Assembly (NCBI RefSeq): GCF_018141105.1
Contig: NZ_CP054839.1
Span: forward strand, 1,736,001 to 1,800,000
Length of the DNA stretch: 64,000 nt
Origin: Saccharopolyspora erythraea
GTDB taxonomy: Bacteria; Actinomycetota; Actinomycetes; Mycobacteriales; Pseudonocardiaceae
Direction of reading: 5' to 3'
This document shows, piece by piece, positions 44,688-54,871 of the stretch (position 1 is the first letter of the stretch; every line of letters starts with the position of its first letter). Made by a program: the position numbers and the translations under genes. The notes under the pieces were generated by a model, which saw nothing but the letters and a program-made list of their open reading frames with translations, ran no database searches and was not told the origin of the DNA.

Positions 44688-45785
44688 TCAGCTCCGGCTC
44701 TCGCCGTCGCCGTTGGCGCGCTGCGCCTGCGCCTCCGGCTGCCCGCTCCCGGCCTCCGGCCGGTCGCGCTCCGCCTCCGGCTCGGCGGCGTCCGCGCCGC
44801 CGGCCCGCCGCTCGCCGTCCGCGGCTTCGCCGCCGGCGGCCTCCTCGGCCGGGGCGTCGTCGGACCGAGCCTCCGGCTCGTCCTCCTCGCCCGGCCTCGG
44901 CTTGCCGAGCAGCTGCGCCGGGTCCTCCCGCTTGCCGCGCACGACCAGCAGGTAGACCACGGCGAGGGCGAAGACGATGACCGAGGTGAAGACGTTGATC
45001 CGGATGCCGAACAGCGGCGTGGCCTCGTCGGTGCGCATCAGCTCGATCCAGAACCGGCCCGCGGTGTACCCGGCGACGTAGAGCGCGAAGACGCGGCCGC
45101 GACCCATCCTGAACTGGCGGTCGGCCCACACGATGAGCAGGCAGACGCCGACGTTCCACAGCAGCTCGTAGAGGAAGGTCGGGTGCACGACCGTGATCGG
45201 GGTGTGGTCGGCGGCGACCCCGGCGATCGGGTCGGAGAGGCCGGTCGCCGGGTCGATGCGCCGGTAGATCTCCAGGCCCCAGGGCAGCGTGGTCGGTCCG
45301 CCGTAGAGCTCCTGGTTGAACCAGTTGCCGAGGCGGCCGATCGCCTGGGCGAGCACGAGGCCGGGCGCGACCGCGTCGGCGAACGCGGGCAGCGGGACGC
45401 CGCGGCGGCGGCAGCCGATCCAGGCGCCGACGGCGCCGAGGGCGACCGCGCCCCAGATGCCGAGGCCGCCCTCCCAGACCTTGAGCGCGTCCAGCGGGTT
45501 GCGGTCCGGCCCGAAGTATTTGTGCCAGTCGGTCGCGACGTGGTAGAGCCGACCGCCCACCAGGCCGAACGGCACCGCGAACACCGCGATGTCGACGACC
45601 GTGCCCTTGCGGCCTCCGCGGGCGACCCAGCGCCGGTCGCCCCACAGGATCGCCACGACGATGCCTGCGATGATGCACAGCGCGTACGCGCGCAGGGGGA
45701 ACGGGCCGATGTACCAGACCCCCTGGTCGGGGCTGGGGATGTTGGCCAGGAAGGCCGTCGCCGATGCGGGAACCGGGGCAGTCAC
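44688..45785 (-). CDS. lgt: Prolipoprotein diacylglyceryl transferase
   Basis: Integral membrane enzyme that adds diacylglycerol from phosphatidylglycerol to the lipobox Cys of prolipoproteins, the first step of lipoprotein maturation. About seven membrane segments cover residues 1-285, with [30 protein letters not shown] and the family signature [13 protein letters not shown], then FLYELLWN and [17 protein letters not shown] at 45785 follows TTGGGGA. The C-terminal ~75 residues form an acidic, Ala/Glu-rich cytoplasmic tail with EAER/PEA repeats, as seen in other actinobacterial Lgt proteins. The position downstream of trpA matches other actinobacteria. Confidence 0.93.
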   Translation of the reverse strand: MTAPVPASATAFLANIPSPDQGVWYIGPFPLRAYALCIIAGIVVAILWGDRRWVARGGRKGTVVDIAVFAVPFGLVGGRLYHVATDWHKYFGPDRNPLDALKVWEGGLGIWGAVALGAVGAWIGCRRRGVPLPAFADAVAPGLVLAQAIGRLGNWFNQELYGGPTTLPWGLEIYRRIDPATGLSDPIAGVAADHTPITVVHPTFLYELLWNVGVCLLIVWADRQFRMGRGRVFALYVAGYTAGRFWIELMRTDEATPLFGIRINVFTSVIVFALAVVYLLVVRGKREDPAQLLGKPRPGEEDEPEARSDDAPAEEAAGGEAADGERRAGGADAAEPEAERDRPEAGSGQPEAQAQRANGDGESRS

Positions 45786-45983
45786 GTCCCCAACCGTATC
45801 TGGCGCCCGGGTGGCGGCGGACGGTGGACCGGCGTAGCCGATAGCCAGTCGTGACCCCGGTGACCTGCCGATGACGTGTGCGCGGCGCGTTCGGAAACAG
45901 AACCGCAACCCGGCTGCCGCGGTGGAGCAATCCAGTCGAGTCATTTCCGGACGCGACCGGGACAATCACATCCGGCACAAACG

Positions 45984-46021
45984 CCGGTTGCCTGCTTCCC
46001 ACTCGGGAAACAGGCAACCGG
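45984..46021. terminator. Terminator hairpin after the His-rich secreted gene
   Basis: An 11-bp stem CCGGTTGCCTG/CAGGCAACCGG (45984-45994 with 46011-46021), one mismatch, then a 5-bp inner stem TTCCC/GGGAA with an ACTC loop. It is 13 bp after the minus-strand stop at 46035 and is followed on that strand by GTTTGTG. Confidence 0.8.
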
Positions 46022-46034
46022 GAATCGCGTTCGA

Positions 46035-46370
46035 TCAGTGGTGGAACCCGAAGCGGTGGTCGTCCTTGTGGTGGTCGTGGTGCCCGGTGCCCCACTTGGC
46101 GCGGTCGCACGCGTTGGTGGCGTGCCACGGGGCCACGTGGAGGTCGAGCAGCTTGTTCTTGCACTCCTCCCACCACTTGGCCTCGCCCGCCTCGCACGCC
46201 CACTTGAACGGGCGGTGCTTCTCGCCCCACACGTCGTAGTGCTCGGTGGCCAGGTAGTCGAGGCAGTGGGCAACCCTGGCCTGGGCCGGGGCCGCCAGGC
46301 CCAGCAGCATGCCGCCCGCGAAAGCAGTGCTCACCACGCCGGCGCACACCTTGCGCATAATCGAACTCAT
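46035..46370 (-). CDS. Secreted His-rich protein of unknown function
   Basis: A 111-aa exported protein. A signal peptide covers about residues 1-31 (VCAGVVSTAFAGGMLLGLAA, cleavage near AQA). The mature part has four cysteines (VAHCLDYL, WACEAGE, EECKNK, NACDRAK), suggesting two disulfides. The C-terminal tail GTGHHDHHKDDHRFGFHH is strongly metal-binding in appearance. The ATG at 46370 has AAGGAAG 6-8 nt upstream. No family was recognised. A role in divalent-metal binding at the surface is a guess from composition only. Confidence 0.7.
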   Translation of the reverse strand: MSSIMRKVCAGVVSTAFAGGMLLGLAAPAQARVAHCLDYLATEHYDVWGEKHRPFKWACEAGEAKWWEECKNKLLDLHVAPWHATNACDRAKWGTGHHDHHKDDHRFGFHH

Positions 46371-46901
46371 GGAGCTTCCTTTCTCGACCATCCCGAAATG
46401 GCATTGCGTCCATGATGTTGCGCCCGGAATTGCATGATCGCCATTACGCGGAGACCTGATCGACGGCATTTCGGCGAAAATCAGCGCTGAAATCACTTCG
46501 AATATGACCGGCCGCCGACGAAATTGTTCACACTTCGGTTTCCGGTGCACCCGAACAAGCAGCCGCGGAGCCCGGCGCGAACACGGTGAGTCGGCGATCG
46601 CTCCCTCCACCGGAGGAACAGTGGTCACCCTGAGGGTTGGACATTCCCCGGCAGAGGCGGGCGCCGGGGACCCACTCACCGGTAACCACGCCGGAAAGCC
46701 GACGCGTCGAGGCGCGCCGCACAGGCGCGCTGACACGTGCACAGGAGTCACACACGTGCGCACCCTGCCTTCGGCGCATCAACACACCGCGTGTCCGAAG
46801 CTCGGCACACGGATTCCCGAAGATCTACAGATCGCGCGTCAGGCGACCCGCGCACCCGCCGTCCGCGGGCCAACGGCCGTCCGGCTCGCCGTTCCCGGCG
46901 G
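46371..46901. other. Intergenic region between the His-rich secreted gene and trpA
   Basis: This 531-bp stretch holds no supportable gene. The first ~170 bp are comparatively AT-rich (around 46400-46530) and should contain the promoter of the His-rich secreted gene. A plus-strand frame from GTG 46620 has a good ribosome binding site (GGAGGA), but its translation lacks family features and runs antisense into trpA. The trpA terminator is not obvious. Confidence 0.5.
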
Positions 46902-47696
46902 TCAGCGGCTGCGAACGCCCCTGGCCAGTTCCGATGCCAGCGCCCGCACGCCCTCGACGCCCTCGCGCTCGGCGCGGTCGATGAACGCCGAGCCCACGAT
47001 GACACCGTCGGCGAAGCCGGCGACCTCGGCGGCCTGCTCGCCGGAGCGCACGCCCAGTCCGACGCCGATGGGCAGGTCGGTGTAGGCGCGGGTGCGCTTG
47101 ACCAGCCCCTCCGCCGCTGCGCCGACCGAGTCGCGGGCGCCCGTCACGCCCATGACCGAGGCGGCGTAGATGAAACCGGAGGCGGCCTTGGTGGTCATCT
47201 CCAGCCGCTGCTCGGTCGAGGACGGCGCGACCAGGAAGATCCGGTCGATGCCGTGCTCGTCGGTCGCGGCAATCCAGTCCTCCGCCTCGTCGGGCACCAG
47301 GTCCGGGGTGATGACCCCGAGCCCGCCGGCGGCCTTGAGGTCGCGGGCGAAGGCGTCCACGCCGTAGTGGTGCACCGGGTTCCAGTAGGTCATCACCACG
47401 GCGTTGCCGCCGCCGGAGGCGATCGAGGACACCACGTCGAACAGGTCGCGCACCCGGAAGCCGGCGCGCAGCGCCCGGTCGCTGGCGGCCTGGACGGTCG
47501 GGCCGTCGATCACCGGATCGGAGAACGGCAGACCGACCTCGACGATGTCGCAGCCCGGCTCGTCACCGGTGCCCGACAAGATCGCGCCGAGCAGCTCCTT
47601 CGAGCCCTCCACGGTCGGGTAACCGGCAGGGAGGTAGCCGATGAGCGCCGCGCGCCCCTCCTGCTTGCAGGAAGCGAAAACGTCGTGCAGGCTCAC
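46902..47696 (-). CDS. trpA: Tryptophan synthase alpha subunit
   Basis: TIM-barrel lyase that cleaves indole-3-glycerol phosphate to indole and glyceraldehyde 3-phosphate and passes indole to TrpB. Seen are [15 protein letters not shown], the catalytic Glu in [38 protein letters not shown], the Asp in [13 protein letters not shown] and the phosphate-binding [14 protein letters not shown] with [12 protein letters not shown] at 47696 overlaps the trpB stop as GTGA. 264 aa, a normal size. Last gene of the trp cluster. Confidence 0.96.
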   Translation of the reverse strand: MSLHDVFASCKQEGRAALIGYLPAGYPTVEGSKELLGAILSGTGDEPGCDIVEVGLPFSDPVIDGPTVQAASDRALRAGFRVRDLFDVVSSIASGGGNAVVMTYWNPVHHYGVDAFARDLKAAGGLGVITPDLVPDEAEDWIAATDEHGIDRIFLVAPSSTEQRLEMTTKAASGFIYAASVMGVTGARDSVGAAAEGLVKRTRAYTDLPIGVGLGVRSGEQAAEVAGFADGVIVGSAFIDRAEREGVEGVRALASELARGVRSR

Positions 47697-48970
47697 CGGT
47701 CCTTCTCCTGTTCCGCCTCGTCGACGAGGCCGAAGTACTTCGCGGCGGTGTCCATGTCCTTGTCGCCGCGGCCGGACAGGCTCACCAGGATGACCGCGTC
47801 CGGGCCGAGCTCCTTGCCGAGCTCGATCGCGCCGGCCAGGGCGTGCGCGGACTCGATCGCCGGGATGATGCCCTCGGTGCGCGAGAGCAGCTGGAAGGCC
47901 TGCATCGCCTCGTCGTCGGTGACCGCGCGGTACTCGGCGCGACCGGAGTCCTTGAGGTAGGAGTGCTCCGGCCCGACGCCGGGGTAGTCCAGGCCCGCCG
48001 AGATCGAGTACGCCTCGGTGATCTGGCCGTCGTCGGTCTGCAGCAGGTACGAGCGCGCGCCGTGCAACGTCCCGGGGGTGCCCTGGGTCAGCGTCGCGCC
48101 GTGCTCGCCGCTGTCGAGGCCGTGGCCCGCGGGCTCGAACCCGACCAGCCGCACGTCCGGGTCGTCGATGAAGCCGTGGAAGATGCCGATGGCGTTGGAG
48201 CCGCCGCCCACGCACGCGGCGACGACGTCGGGCAGCCTGCCGGTCAGCGCCAGCGACTGCTCCCGGGCCTCCTCGCCGATGACCCGGTGGAAGTTGCGGA
48301 CCATGACCGGGAAGGGATGCGCGCCCGCCGCGGTGCCCAGCAGGTAGTGGGTGTCCTCGACGTTGGTGACCCAGTCGCGCAGCGCCTCGTTGATGGCGTC
48401 CTTGAGGGTGGCCGAGCCGGAGGGCACCGGGATGACCTCGGCGCCGAGCAGCCGCATCCGGGCCACGTTGAGCGCCTGGCGCTTGGTGTCGACCTCGCCC
48501 ATGTAGATGACGCATTCGAGGCCGAGCAGCGCGCACGCGGTCGCCGTGGCGACGCCGTGCTGGCCCGCGCCGGTCTCGGCGATCACCCGGCGCTTGCCCA
48601 TCCGCTTGACCAGCAGCGCCTGCCCGAGCACGTTGTTGATCTTGTGCGAGCCGGTGTGGTTGAGGTCCTCGCGCTTGAGCAGGATCCGCGCGCCGCCCGC
48701 GTGCTCGGAGAAGCGCTCGGCCTCGGTCAGCAGCGAGGGCCGCCCCGCATAGTCGCGCAGCAGGCGGGCCAGCTCGTCGACGTACTCCGGGTCGTGCTGG
48801 GCCTTCTCGTACTCGGCGGCGAGCTCGTCCTGGGCGGCGATCAGCGCCTCCGGCATGAACCGGCCGCCGTAGGGTCCGAAGTGCCCGCGCTCGTCCGGGT
48901 CGTGGCCTTCCGGCACGGGTTTGCCCGGACGGTGGGCGTGCGCGGTGTCCGCGCCGCTAGCGGGTGTCAT
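47693..48970 (-). CDS. trpB: Tryptophan synthase beta subunit
   Basis: PLP enzyme that condenses indole with serine. The N-terminal [16 protein letters not shown] is diagnostic, the PLP lysine is in [15 protein letters not shown], the glycine loop is [15 protein letters not shown], and VGFEPAGHG and [11 protein letters not shown] close the fold. ATG at 48970 (MTPASGADT) follows AAGGAGAG. At 425 aa it has a short N-terminal extension rich in Gly and Pro. A gap of 118 bp separates it from trpC, and no TrpM/TrpX small gene was seen in that gap. Confidence 0.97.
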   Translation of the reverse strand: MTPASGADTAHAHRPGKPVPEGHDPDERGHFGPYGGRFMPEALIAAQDELAAEYEKAQHDPEYVDELARLLRDYAGRPSLLTEAERFSEHAGGARILLKREDLNHTGSHKINNVLGQALLVKRMGKRRVIAETGAGQHGVATATACALLGLECVIYMGEVDTKRQALNVARMRLLGAEVIPVPSGSATLKDAINEALRDWVTNVEDTHYLLGTAAGAHPFPVMVRNFHRVIGEEAREQSLALTGRLPDVVAACVGGGSNAIGIFHGFIDDPDVRLVGFEPAGHGLDSGEHGATLTQGTPGTLHGARSYLLQTDDGQITEAYSISAGLDYPGVGPEHSYLKDSGRAEYRAVTDDEAMQAFQLLSRTEGIIPAIESAHALAGAIELGKELGPDAVILVSLSGRGDKDMDTAAKYFGLVDEAEQEKDR

Positions 48971-49088
48971 CACTGCTCTCCTTCGGCTCGCGCCCACGAC
49001 GTCTGCACAGGTGGATGGCCCTTCGGCGAACCGGTCCCCACCGTACTCGGGGACCGGTGCCGGGCACCGGCCAGGGCCGGTGCCTTGA

Positions 49089-49898
49089 TCACCTGCTGGG
49101 GCGCGGGCAGGCCGGGTGGGAACCCGCGGTGACCAGCTGCGTCACCGCCGTCCTCGGGTTGTCGCTGGTGACCAGGCCCTCTCCGACAAGCACCGCGTCG
49201 GCGCCCGAGCCGGCGTAGGCCATCAGGTCGCTCGGGCCACGAACACCCGATTCAGCGACCTTGAGCACCTCGACCGGCAGCCCGGGGGCGATCCGGCCGA
49301 AGACGTCCCGGTCGACCTCCAGGGTGTGCAGGTTGCGGGCGTTGATGCCGATGACCTTGGCACCGGCCTCCAGCGCCCGGTCGGCCTCCTCCGCGGTGTG
49401 CACCTCGACCAGCGCCGTCATGCCCAGCGACTCGACCCGGTCCAGCAGCGCCTCCAGCGCCACCTGCTCCAGCGCGGCCACGATCAGCAGCACCATGTCC
49501 GCGCCGTGCGCGCGGGCCTCGTGCACCTGGTAGGGGCTGACGATGAAGTCCTTGCGCAGCAGCGGCGCGCTCACCTTGGCGCGCACCGCGTCGAAGTCGG
49601 CCAGCGAGCCGCCGAAGCGGCGCTGCTCGGTGAGCACGCTGATCACGCGCGCCCCGGCCGCCGCGTAGTCGGCCGCCAGCTCGGCCGGCTCCGCTATATC
49701 GGCGAGCTCGCCCTTGGACGGGCTGCGCCGCTTGACCTCGGCGATCACGCCCACGCCCGGGGCGTGCAGCGCGGCCATCACGTCCCTCGGCGGCGGAGCC
49801 GCCGCGGACCGCTGCTTGATCTCCTCGAAGGGAATCGCCGATTCCCGGACGGCCAGGTCCTCGCGAACACCGTCGATGATGGATTCCAGAACGCTCAC
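49089..49898 (-). CDS. trpC: Indole-3-glycerol phosphate synthase
   Basis: TIM-barrel enzyme that closes the indole ring from CdRP. Motifs are [16 protein letters not shown] (catalytic Lys, substrate phosphate), [64 protein letters not shown] and [15 protein letters not shown] at 49898 overlaps the stop of a 27-codon frame as GTGA, so its translation is probably coupled to that small frame. 269 aa. Confidence 0.96.
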   Translation of the reverse strand: MSVLESIIDGVREDLAVRESAIPFEEIKQRSAAAPPPRDVMAALHAPGVGVIAEVKRRSPSKGELADIAEPAELAADYAAAGARVISVLTEQRRFGGSLADFDAVRAKVSAPLLRKDFIVSPYQVHEARAHGADMVLLIVAALEQVALEALLDRVESLGMTALVEVHTAEEADRALEAGAKVIGINARNLHTLEVDRDVFGRIAPGLPVEVLKVAESGVRGPSDLMAYAGSGADAVLVGEGLVTSDNPRTAVTQLVTAGSHPACPRPSR

Positions 49899-49978
49899 GC
49901 GAACACCTCGCAGGCCGTGCCCCGACTACTCACCCGCAGGTTGTTGTATGCGCAGATGAACTCATTGCGCTCGATCAC
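49895..49978 (-). CDS. Small ORF (27 aa) translationally coupled to trpC
   Basis: A 27-codon frame begins with GTG at 49978, 5 nt after the strong ribosome binding site GGAAGGGGAG, and ends at TGA overlapping the trpC start. Its product begins [18 protein letters not shown] and ends CEVFA, with two cysteines and no tryptophan, so it does not look like a classical attenuator leader peptide. It is too short for normal gene finders. The excellent initiation signals and the GTGA overlap indicate that it is translated and that it sets trpC translation. Whether the peptide itself has a function is unknown. It could also be only a coupling device. Confidence 0.6.
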   Translation of the reverse strand: MIERNEFICAYNNLRVSSRGTACEVFA

Positions 49979-50013
49979 GACACTCCCCTTCCCGCCGTGC
50001 CGTCGCATGGCCG

Positions 50014-50019
50014 ATGCTA
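50014..50019 (-). promoter_or_regulatory. Candidate -10 element for the trpC transcript
   Basis: Read on the minus strand this is TAGCAT in the context GGGTTTAGCATCGG, 36 bp before the 27-codon frame. It fits the actinobacterial TANNNT pattern. No good -35 is seen, so this is only a possible internal promoter between the trp membrane gene and trpC. Confidence 0.3.
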
Positions 50020-50146
50020 AACCCGCCCTGTCCGGCCTCCGCCGAAGGGGTGGAACAACGTCCCTGCACAGCAAGGACCTTCGGCCCTTGCGCGGTGCCT
50101 ACGAGCACCACCTGAACCGTTCCCGGACCTCGCCTGGACGGGTGAG

Positions 50147-50758
50147 TCAGCGGTCCTTGTCGACCGTCGGGTCCCGTCCCTCGTCGAGTGCGTCCCACAG
50201 CCTGCGGTCGGGATCCCGGCTCGCGCGCCGGGCCTCTCCCGGCGCCGAGTACCGCGCCCCCATCGCGGGCATCCGCCCCGCGCGCAGCACGACCAGCGCG
50301 CCCGCCACGACGAGCAGCGCGGCCGCGGCCGACATCAGCAGCGGTCCCGCCGGGTTCGAGGCGAACCCGGCGACCGGCACGCTGCCCGGCGGCACCTTCG
50401 GCCCCGTGTAGGCGAACCAACCCCCGACGTGCCAGTCGACCACGCGCCACACCAGCATGCCGCCCTCGGCCAGCACGAGCAGGCCGATCAGCCTGCGCAG
50501 CAAGCCGCCGGTGGCCAGGACCGCCGCGATGGCGGCGAGGGTGGCCAGCGCCAGCGGCACCAGCTCCGGCCGCAGCGCGCTGCCCGCCGGACCGGCCGTC
50601 AGCTCCTGGCCCAGCGGTGTCCGGTAGCGCTGGCTCACCCAGGCCAGCGCGCCCGCGCCCCACAGCATCGCCGCGGCGGCCAGCATCAGCAGCACCACCG
50701 ACCACAGCAGCCTCGGCGAGGTGGCCGGACGGCTCTCAGATCCCTGCTCGGTCGTCAA
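50147..50758 (-). CDS. Trp-operon-associated membrane protein (TIGR02234 type)
   Basis: A 203-aa membrane protein regularly found between trpE and trpC in actinobacteria. There are four predicted segments: [39 protein letters not shown], a region containing [15 protein letters not shown], and [19 protein letters not shown]. The extracytoplasmic loop [20 protein letters not shown] is characteristic. The C-terminal tail is charged and cytoplasmic ([17 protein letters not shown]). The TTG start (50758) lies inside the end of trpE (23-bp overlap). The function is not known, and export or uptake of an aromatic compound has been suggested for the family only by context. Confidence 0.87.
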   Translation of the reverse strand: MTTEQGSESRPATSPRLLWSVVLLMLAAAAMLWGAGALAWVSQRYRTPLGQELTAGPAGSALRPELVPLALATLAAIAAVLATGGLLRRLIGLLVLAEGGMLVWRVVDWHVGGWFAYTGPKVPPGSVPVAGFASNPAGPLLMSAAAALLVVAGALVVLRAGRMPAMGARYSAPGEARRASRDPDRRLWDALDEGRDPTVDKDR

Positions 50759-52313
50759 CCCTGTCTCCCGCCGCCGGATGGTGGTTGCCCGGCCGCCGCA
50801 GCGTCTGGGCGGTCGCCACCGCGTTGAGCACCGCGCGCGCCTTGTTCAGGCACTCCTGGTCCTCGGCCACCGGGTCGGAGTCGGCGACGATGCCGCCGCC
50901 GGCCTGCACGTAGGCCGTGCCGTCGCGCACCAGCGCGGTGCGGATCGCGATCGCGGTGTCGGCGTTGCCCGCGAAGTCGAGGTAGCCGACCACGCCGCCG
51001 TACTGGGCGCGGCGGGTCGGTTCGAGCTCCTCGATCAGCTCCAGGGCGCGCGGCTTGGGCGCCCCGGACAGGGTGCCCGCCGGGAAGCACGCCGCGACCG
51101 CGTCGAAGGCCGTGCGCCCCTCCGCGAGGGTGCCGGTCACCGTCGACACGATGTGCATGACGTGGCTGTAGCGCTCGATGCGGAAGAAGTCCACGACCTT
51201 CACCGACCCCGGCCGGCAGACCCGGCCCAGGTCGTTTCGGCCGAGGTCGACCAGCATCAGGTGCTCGGCGCGCTCCTTGTCGTCGTTGATGAGCTCCTTC
51301 TCCAGCAGCGCGTCCTCGTCCTCGTCGGCGCCGCGCCAGCGGGTGCCCGCGATCGGGTGCGTGGTGGCCTGGCCGTCGCGGACGGTCACCAGTGACTCCG
51401 GGCTGGAGCCGACGATGTCGAACGGGCCGCCGCCGTCGGGGTCCTCCAGGCGCAGCAGGTACATGTACGGGCTGGGGTTGGTGGTGCGCAGCACCCGGTA
51501 GACGTCCAGCGCGTCGGCGTCGGTCGCCATCTCGAACCGCTGCGAGACCACGACCTGGAACGCCTCGCCCGCGCGGATGGCCTCCTTGGCCTTCTCCACC
51601 GCCGCGTGGTGCTCGGACTCGGTGCGCTTGCGCACGAAGTCCGGGGCAGGCCGGGAGAACACCGCCACGGTGGGCTCGGAGGGCAGGAACAGCCGCTCGG
51701 TCATCTCGTCGAGCCTGCGGACCGCGTCGTCGTAGGCGGCGTCGACCCGCTCCGGGCTGTCGTCCCAGTTCACCGCGTTGGCGATCAGCGTGATGGTGCC
51801 CTCGTGGTGGTCCAGCGCGGCCAGGTCGGTGGCCAGCAGCATCACCAGCTCGGGGATCTCCAGGTCGTCCTCGGCCAGGTCGGGCAGCCGCTCCAGCCTG
51901 CGCACCGAGTCGTAGCCGAGGTAGCCGACCATGCCGCCGGTCAGCGGCGGCAGCCCCGGCAGCGGGTCGGTGTGCAGCAGCTTGACCGTCTCGTTGAGCG
52001 CCACCAGCGGGTCGCCGCCCTCGGGCAGCCCGACCGGCGGCGTGCCGGTCCAGCGCGCCTCGCCGTCGCGGACCGTCAGGGCGGCGGCGCTGCGCACGCC
52101 CACGAACGACCATCGGGACCAGGAGCGGCCGTTCTCGGCCGACTCGAACAGGAACGTGCCCGGCCGGTTGCCCGCGAGCTTGCGGTACACGCCGAGCGGG
52201 GTCTCGTCGTCCGCGAGCAGCCGCCGCACCACCGGGATCACCCGGTGGTCCGCGGCAAGCGCGCGGAACTCCTCGCGTTCTGGACTGATCTTGCCGATGT
52301 CGCCGCCCACCAT
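50736..52313 (-). CDS. trpE: Anthranilate synthase component I
   Basis: Chorismate-utilising enzyme making anthranilate, 525 aa. The N-terminal domain carries the tryptophan feedback region ([19 protein letters not shown], with the ESA..G..W..S pattern). The C-terminal catalytic half has [60 protein letters not shown] and [25 protein letters not shown] at 52313 ([11 protein letters not shown]) is taken as start. No trpG or trpD is present in this window, so the glutamine amidotransferase partner must lie elsewhere. It heads the trp cluster and is divergent from a TetR gene. Confidence 0.95.
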   Translation of the reverse strand: MVGGDIGKISPEREEFRALAADHRVIPVVRRLLADDETPLGVYRKLAGNRPGTFLFESAENGRSWSRWSFVGVRSAAALTVRDGEARWTGTPPVGLPEGGDPLVALNETVKLLHTDPLPGLPPLTGGMVGYLGYDSVRRLERLPDLAEDDLEIPELVMLLATDLAALDHHEGTITLIANAVNWDDSPERVDAAYDDAVRRLDEMTERLFLPSEPTVAVFSRPAPDFVRKRTESEHHAAVEKAKEAIRAGEAFQVVVSQRFEMATDADALDVYRVLRTTNPSPYMYLLRLEDPDGGGPFDIVGSSPESLVTVRDGQATTHPIAGTRWRGADEDEDALLEKELINDDKERAEHLMLVDLGRNDLGRVCRPGSVKVVDFFRIERYSHVMHIVSTVTGTLAEGRTAFDAVAACFPAGTLSGAPKPRALELIEELEPTRRAQYGGVVGYLDFAGNADTAIAIRTALVRDGTAYVQAGGGIVADSDPVAEDQECLNKARAVLNAVATAQTLRRPGNHHPAAGDRVDDRAGI

Positions 52314-52397
52314 GCCCCAATTGTGCCGTCCGCCAGGGCGGGCGCCGCGCGCAGCCCGGCTTTGCACCCCGAAGCGGCCGACCGCGAGGATGGCGGG

Positions 52398-53021
52398 GTG
52401 AGCGGTGGCATCGAGGAGGAGGCGCCCAGGCGCCGGGGACGGCGGCGCAGCGGCGAGGACACCAGGGCGGCGCTGGTCTCGGCGGCCCGGGAGGTGTTCA
52501 TCGAGCAGGGCTACGACGGGGCGACCGTGCGGGCCATCGCCACCAGGGCGGGCGTGGACGCGGCGATGGTCAACCACTGGTTCGGGGGCAAGGCGGGGCT
52601 GTTCACCGCCGCGGTGTCGATCCCGGTCAACCCGGCCGAGGTGCTGCCCAAGATCCTCGACGGCCCGCGGGACCGCGTCGCCGAGCGGATGGTGCGCACC
52701 TTCGTGACGGTGTGGGACCGCGAGGGCGGCGGCGCGTTCGCGGCGCTGGTGCGCAGCATCGCGACGCAAGAGACGGCGGTGCGCATGCTGCGGGAATTCA
52801 TCACGACTGTGCTCTTCGGCGGTCTGGTCCGGGAGCTCGGCATGGACCGGGCGGAGCTGCGTGCGTCGCTGTGCGCGTCGCAGGTCGTCGGCCTGGGCAT
52901 GGTCCGCTACGTCGCGGCGCTGGAGCCGATCGCGTCGGCCGACGCCGAGACCGTCGTGGCGGCGGTGGCGCCGAACCTCCAGCGCTACCTGACCGGCGAC
53001 CTGTCGGACGTGCCGTCGTAG
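52398..53021 (+). CDS. TetR-family transcriptional regulator
   Basis: A 207-aa regulator. The N-terminal helix-turn-helix covers about residues 18-65 ([41 protein letters not shown]). The C-terminal domain resembles the TetR_C_17/PsrA-like type ([40 protein letters not shown]). GTG at 52398 is used. It is divergent from trpE with 84 bp between them, so control of trpE cannot be excluded, but such regulators more often act on their own unlinked targets. No palindrome stands out in the gap. Confidence 0.87.
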   Translation: MSGGIEEEAPRRRGRRRSGEDTRAALVSAAREVFIEQGYDGATVRAIATRAGVDAAMVNHWFGGKAGLFTAAVSIPVNPAEVLPKILDGPRDRVAERMVRTFVTVWDREGGGAFAALVRSIATQETAVRMLREFITTVLFGGLVRELGMDRAELRASLCASQVVGLGMVRYVAALEPIASADAETVVAAVAPNLQRYLTGDLSDVPS

Positions 53022-53121
53022 CGGCGCCGCCGCCCGGGTCTGACGGCGTGGCGCCTCGGGACAAGATCGTCTGCCGCGCCTTCGGCGGTCCGGCCCGCCG
53101 GCCGGAGGTCGCCCGTCGCCG

Positions 53122-53472
53122 TCAGCCCTCCGCCAGCAGGACGTCGGCGTCGAAGCAGGTGCGGTCGCCGGTGTGGCAGGCGCCGTCCACCTGGTCCACG
53201 ACCAGCAGCACCGTGTCGCCGTCGCAGTCGAGCCGGACCTCGTGCACGTACTGGGTGTGCCCGGACGTCTCGCCCTTGACCCAGTACTGCTGCCTGCTGC
53301 GGGAGTAGTAGGTGCCCTTGCGGGTGGTCAGCGTGCGGTGCAGGGCCTCCTCGTCCATCCAGGCCATCATCAGCACCTCGCCGGTGCCGCGCTGCTGGGC
53401 CACCGCCGCGACCAGGCCCTCGGAGTTGCGCTTGAGCCGGGCGGCGATCGCCGGGTCCAGGCCGCTGCTCAT
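53122..53472 (-). CDS. hisI: Phosphoribosyl-AMP cyclohydrolase
   Basis: Third step of histidine synthesis, opening the purine ring of PR-AMP. 116 aa, the stand-alone cyclohydrolase without HisE. Motifs: [38 protein letters not shown], the metal-binding [14 protein letters not shown] and [12 protein letters not shown] with the zinc cysteines. ATG at 53472 overlaps the hisF stop as ATGA. It is the last gene of this his segment. Confidence 0.96.
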   Translation of the reverse strand: MSSGLDPAIAARLKRNSEGLVAAVAQQRGTGEVLMMAWMDEEALHRTLTTRKGTYYSRSRQQYWVKGETSGHTQYVHEVRLDCDGDTVLLVVDQVDGACHTGDRTCFDADVLLAEG

Positions 53473-54242
53473 CGAACCGTGATCCCTTCCGCGCGCATGG
53501 CGTCCTTGACCTCTCCGATGCGGAGCTGGCCGAAGTGGAAGACGCTGGCCGCGAGCACCGCGTCGGCCCCGGCGCGCACGGCGGGCGCGAAGTGCTCGAC
53601 CGCACCGGCGCCGCCGCTCGCGATCAGCGGGACGTCGACGGCCTCCCGCACGGCGCGGATCATCTCCAGGTCGAACCCGGCCTTGGTGCCGTCGGCGTCC
53701 ATGGAGTTCAGCAGGATCTCCCCGACGCCCAGCTCCTGGCCCCTGGCGGCCCACTCCACCGCGCAGATGCCGGTGCCCCGGCGCCCGCCGTGGGTCGTGA
53801 CCTCGAAGCCCGAAGCGGTCGGCTCACCACCCTCGGGCACCCGGCGCGCGTCCACCGACAGCACCACGCACTGGGCGCCGAAGCGCTGCGAGGATTCGCG
53901 CAGCAGCTCGGGGCGCGCGATCGCGGCGGTGTTGAGGCTCACCTTGTCGGCGCCCGCGCGCAGCAGGCGGTCGATGTCCTCGGGGCTGCGCACGCCGCCA
54001 CCGACGGTCAGCGGGATGAAGACCTGCTCGGCGGTGCGGCGCACCACGTCGAAGGTCGTCTCGCGGTTCGAGGACGAGGCGGTGACGTCCAGGAAGGTCA
54101 GCTCGTCGGCGCCTTCGGCGTCGTATGCCTGGGCCAGCTCGACCGGGTCACCCGCATCGACGAGGTTGGTGAAGTTGACGCCTTTTACGACCCGCCCCTG
54201 GTCGACGTCCAGGCAGGGGATCACACGCACCGCGACGGCCAT
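53469..54242 (-). CDS. hisF: Imidazole glycerol phosphate synthase cyclase subunit
   Basis: TIM-barrel cyclase that with HisH makes IGP and AICAR. Residues seen: [21 protein letters not shown] (catalytic Asp at residue 12), [55 protein letters not shown] (second catalytic Asp) and [10 protein letters not shown]. 257 aa. ATG at 54242. The first part binds HisH. The gene is separated from hisA by a plus-strand PPOX gene and a peptidase gene, so the his genes are in at least two transcripts. Confidence 0.97.
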   Translation of the reverse strand: MAVAVRVIPCLDVDQGRVVKGVNFTNLVDAGDPVELAQAYDAEGADELTFLDVTASSSNRETTFDVVRRTAEQVFIPLTVGGGVRSPEDIDRLLRAGADKVSLNTAAIARPELLRESSQRFGAQCVVLSVDARRVPEGGEPTASGFEVTTHGGRRGTGICAVEWAARGQELGVGEILLNSMDADGTKAGFDLEMIRAVREAVDVPLIASGGAGAVEHFAPAVRAGADAVLAASVFHFGQLRIGEVKDAMRAEGITVR

Positions 54243-54297
54243 ACAACCAGGGTAGAGAGGGCGTCGGGCGGCCGGAGCAGGAGGCTACGGTGAGCGG

Positions 54298-54681
54298 ATG
54301 GACAAGGTCACCCGCATCCTCGCCGACTCCCGCTACCTGCTGCTGACCACGTTCCGCCGCAACGGAAAGCCGGTGCCCACCCCGGTGTGGGTCGTCGGCG
54401 ACGGCGGCAGCCTGGCGGTCTGGAGCGACGCCGAGTCCGGCAAGGTCAAGCGGATCCGGCGGGAGCCGGGCGTCGAGCTCGCGCCGTGCGACGCGCTCGG
54501 CAAGCCGCACGGGGAGCCCGTGCGCGGGCGGGCCATCGTGCTCGACCCCTTCGAGCTGGAGCGGGTGCAGCGCCTGCTGACCCGCAAGTACGGCCTGGCC
54601 GGGCGGGCGTACCTGGCGGCCGGCCGCCTGCGCCGCGACCGCCCGGAGATGGTCGCGGTCTCCATCACCGTCGGCGGCTGA
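54298..54681 (+). CDS. PPOX-class flavin/F420-dependent enzyme (Rv2061-like)
   Basis: A 127-aa split-barrel protein of the pyridoxamine-5-phosphate-oxidase-like superfamily, close to the F420-dependent group typical of actinobacteria (TIGR03666 type). It shows the pattern YLLLTTFRRNGKPVPTPVWVVG, LAVWSDAESGKVKRIRREPGV, ELAPCDALGKP and LTRKYGLAGR. The cofactor cannot be told from sequence alone, but the basic KVKRIRR segment is that used for the F420 tail in the family. It is divergent from hisF with 55 bp between the starts. Confidence 0.85.
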   Translation: MDKVTRILADSRYLLLTTFRRNGKPVPTPVWVVGDGGSLAVWSDAESGKVKRIRREPGVELAPCDALGKPHGEPVRGRAIVLDPFELERVQRLLTRKYGLAGRAYLAAGRLRRDRPEMVAVSITVGG

Positions 54682-54769
54682 CCACGGGCCGGGCGGCGAT
54701 CCGGGCCGTCGACTCGGCAGGGCTTGCGGCGTCGGCCCTGGCCCGGCCCGGCCTGATCGGTGCCCTCGC

Positions 54770-54816
54770 GCGAACGGCCCTCCCCGCCCGTCCCGGGCTG
54801 TGAAAGGGCCGTTCGC
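54770..54816. terminator. Long-stem terminator between convergent genes
   Basis: A 12-bp perfect stem GCGAACGGCCCT/AGGGCCGTTCGC (54770-54781 with 54805-54816), with a 23-nt interior that can form its own small CCCG/CGGG stem. It lies between the PPOX stop (54681) and the peptidase stop (54872). Confidence 0.65.
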
Positions 54817-54871
54817 TTCCGTGGTCGACGCCGGCGGCCGAGGTCCCGGCCCCGCCGGGTCGGTCAGCGCA

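Noticed and set aside
46620-47085. Plus-strand frame with a good ribosome binding site (GGAGGA, GTG at 46620)
   Set aside because: The translation has no recognisable domain, its composition is poor and it runs antisense into trpA.
49895-50146. Classical Trp attenuator upstream of trpC
   Set aside because: The short coupled frame has no Trp codons and no terminator/antiterminator pair with a U-run was seen.
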